Shown here: positions 62,696 through 64,000 of the stretch, piece after piece | Numbering within the stretch: the first letter of the stretch is position 1 | Layout of the letters: the number at the start of each line of letters is the position of its first letter | Source: CAIVAT01 sp037137455 | GTDB lineage: Bacteria; Bacteroidota; Bacteroidia; Bacteroidales; FEN-979 | NCBI GenBank assembly: GCA_037137455.1 | Contig: JBAXKG010000001.1 | Coordinates: 1-64,000 of the forward strand | Reading direction: 5' to 3' | DNA: 64,000 nucleotides | Made by a program: the position numbers and the translations under genes | The notes under the pieces: generated by a model | What the model saw: the letters and a program-made list of their open reading frames with translations, nothing else | The model's database searches: none | What the model was told of the DNA's origin: nothing

Positions 62696-63697
62696 TCATT
62701 TAACCGGGAAAAAGATGTGGGTCTCCCATTTCATGGTATCCTTTTCAACCATCGGGTTCGTAATATAAATTTCTGAAGGTCCACCGGTTTCAATTTTTTC
62801 AGCAGCTTTAATATATGATGCCAGCGCCCGGTATACAGGTTCTGTTTTGTCGTATGGCCCAAAATATATCGCTTTCACACCATTTTGTTCAGGAAGTTTA
62901 ACCACCTGGATACGACCCTTCCCTTTTTCTGCCTTTTCCACAGGAATACAGATATTCATAACAGAAAAATAGGTTACGGAGTCCCATTTAAGATATGTGG
63001 CAAATGGTGATCCATTTTGAACAAGTTTATTGGCCTTGATAAAACCGTACAATTCCCCATACCCTTTTCCCATTACTGCTCCATATTCCTTTGGTCCTGC
63101 CGAATCGAGTATTAATACGACTGTTTGGGCAGGTATCACAAATTCCTCAATACTGGGCCATCCTTTCCGCTCTTCGGCGACTTTTTTCAGTTTGACCAAC
63201 CCTTTTTCAAAGTCTGGTCCCATAATCCTGTCCATCAATAAACCCATATATCGACTCATCGGGTTATATCCAAGATCGCCTTCATCGAACCATGATACTT
63301 TACACGAATCTCCTTGATTTTCGATAACAATTTTACCTTTTGATTTATATTTCCCTTTATCGAAAGCTAAATCATAGGCAACAAGTTGGCCAGGAATCAA
63401 CTCACTGGCAATCATTTCACCCTGACCTAATTTTTTACCCTCCCATTTCCAGGATGTGCCAACCTGACCTGCCACGCCAGTCGTTTCAAAGACAGCCGTT
63501 GTGTCAAACTCTTTTGTCCATGTTACCCAAAGATGCCATTGTTGAAAATTACTTGTCAATCCATAAATTATTTCAGGTTTTGAATTAACGATTATGCTCC
63601 TTTCGACCTTATAGGTCTTCGGTAAGAGGAATGCAATAATAACCAGAACGGCCACGATGCCCAATAACCAATAAAAAACTTTTACGACTGTTTTCAT
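62696..63697 (-). CDS. SRPBCC domain - GyrI-like ligand-binding domain fusion, membrane anchored
   Basis: A 333-residue protein with three parts: one N-terminal membrane helix (about 6-25), an SRPBCC/START-like domain (about 33-175, VERSIIVNSKPEIIYGL, KWEGKKLGQGEM, ISWFDEGDLGY-like segment), and a C-terminal GyrI/BacR-type ligand-binding domain (about 188-333, PAQTVVLI and VKAIYFGPYDKTEPVYRAL). Both soluble parts are small-molecule-binding folds. There is no DNA-binding helix-turn-helix. The ligand is unknown. It is a Bacteroidota-type combination usually annotated as SRPBCC family protein. Divergent from the epimerase gene at the window end. Confidence 0.85.
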   Translation of the reverse strand: MKTVVKVFYWLLGIVAVLVIIAFLLPKTYKVERSIIVNSKPEIIYGLTSNFQQWHLWVTWTKEFDTTAVFETTGVAGQVGTSWKWEGKKLGQGEMIASELIPGQLVAYDLAFDKGKYKSKGKIVIENQGDSCKVSWFDEGDLGYNPMSRYMGLLMDRIMGPDFEKGLVKLKKVAEERKGWPSIEEFVIPAQTVVLILDSAGPKEYGAVMGKGYGELYGFIKANKLVQNGSPFATYLKWDSVTYFSVMNICIPVEKAEKGKGRIQVVKLPEQNGVKAIYFGPYDKTEPVYRALASYIKAAEKIETGGPSEIYITNPMVEKDTMKWETHIFFPVK

Positions 63698-63771
63698 AAC
63701 CAGATTTTAGTATTGTTAAGTAAAATTAATCTATATTAAAATATTACACAAATCCTCTAAGGAAATATTCC

Positions 63772-63779
63772 TATTTTTG
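63772..63779 (+). promoter_or_regulatory. Putative -7 box of epimerase gene (TATTTTTG)
   Basis: Exact TAnnTTTG match 22 bases before the ATG at 63802, in the divergent gap with the SRPBCC-GyrI gene. Confidence 0.45.
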
Positions 63780-63801
63780 CCACTTAACATAATGTTTTCG
63801 A

Positions 63802-64000
63802 ATGAAAATTGCTGTTACTGGCGCTAATGGACATGTGGGCGTAAATCTATGCAAATCTTTAATTGAACAAGGTCACCAGGTTAAAGCGCTTACCCACCAT
63901 CACAATCAGGGGCTTCTCCACATTCCTGTCCAAATCATTAATGGAGACATTTTAGATAAACAGTCCTTAATGCCACTACTTGATGAAGTGGAAGTTATAT
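63802..64000 (+). CDS. NAD(P)-dependent epimerase/dehydratase family protein (partial, cut by window end)
   Basis: An open frame running off the window end, 66 codons visible. It begins MKIAVTGANGHVGVNLCKSL; TGANGHVG is the Rossmann glycine motif (GxxGxxG) of extended SDR enzymes, and NGDILD with the following region fits the adenine-binding Asp. Epimerase, dehydratase or dihydroflavonol-reductase-like activities are all possible because the catalytic Tyr-x3-Lys lies outside the window. Confidence 0.8.
   Translation, partial: MKIAVTGANGHVGVNLCKSLIEQGHQVKALTHHHNQGLLHIPVQIINGDILDKQSLMPLLDEVEVI

Noticed and set aside
1..64000. CRISPR arrays, tRNA or rRNA genes, insertion sequences, prophage
   Set aside because: Scanned the gaps between genes: no regularly spaced repeats, no cloverleaf-like segments with CCA context, no transposase or integrase motifs were seen.

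Overview
The window looks like a chromosomal segment of a Gram-negative Bacteroidota bacterium, probably a Bacteroidales-type lineage. Reasons visible in the sequence: many genes are preceded by the Bacteroidota -7 promoter box TAnnTTTG, several with a -33 TTTG/TTG 19-20 bases upstream; Shine-Dalgarno sequences are mostly absent; there is a type IX secretion C-terminal sorting domain and a PorD-like protein; lipoproteins have short Ser-Cys lipoboxes; and the bamD-rpoZ-coaBC-porD-recN cluster and the omega subunit have the Bacteroidota form. Base composition is AT-rich and even. I see no prophage, transposase, CRISPR array, rRNA or tRNA. Almost everything is core chromosome.

Layout. 0-4 kb: mnmE (-), sucD (+) and a beta-helix lipoprotein (-). 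4-13 kb: a tight alpha-glucan operon (debranching enzyme, GT4 glycosyltransferase, GH57 amylase, and a 1417-residue GT3 glycogen synthase-GT35 phosphorylase fusion). 13-16 kb: fabG and a VWA-type membrane protein. 16-21.3 kb, all minus: an ABC exporter pair, then dnaA, LMW phosphatase, threonine dehydratase and tetrapyrrole-methylase genes in an overlapping series, with an AT-rich 322-base spacer upstream of dnaA. 21.6-25.8 kb: IMPACT family protein, prmC, yggS and an LtaS-like sulfatase. 25.8-29.6 kb, minus: serC-serA-four-helix-bundle-DUF1015. 30-35 kb: LuxC-like acyl-CoA reductase, L31 type B, alternative GlmU and Lon. 35-43 kb: M1 peptidase, oligopeptide-binding lipoprotein, MBL hydrolase, DUF6913-like, dapA and a T9SS-exported M14 peptidase. 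43-50 kb: alpha-oxoamine synthase (-), then bamD-rpoZ-coaBC-porD-recN-fabI. 50-56 kb: etfB-etfA-membrane Fe-S protein-CCG protein-acyl-CoA dehydrogenase. 56-64 kb: clpC (-), gyrA, TPR protein, SRPBCC-GyrI protein (-) and the start of an NAD(P)-dependent epimerase.

How the genes work together. The 4-13 kb operon covers glycogen elongation, phosphorolysis, debranching and alpha-glucan cleavage, without a classical GlgB or GlgC in view. The serC/serA block makes serine from 3-phosphoglycerate. The 50-56 kb block is a complete electron route from acyl-CoA through ETF to the quinone pool by way of a membrane Fe-S module. The bamD and PorD genes serve envelope assembly and type IX secretion, and the M14 peptidase is a likely cargo.

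No clearly new defence or mobile system was found. The most interesting items are the GT3-GT35 fusion with its Lys-tailed GH57 neighbour, the split ETF:quinone oxidoreductase cassette, a Lys-type phosphoglycerate dehydrogenase with a four-helix-bundle gene in its operon, and an LtaS-like enzyme with Ser at the likely nucleophile position. Family names come from recognising motifs by eye; no database search was run.
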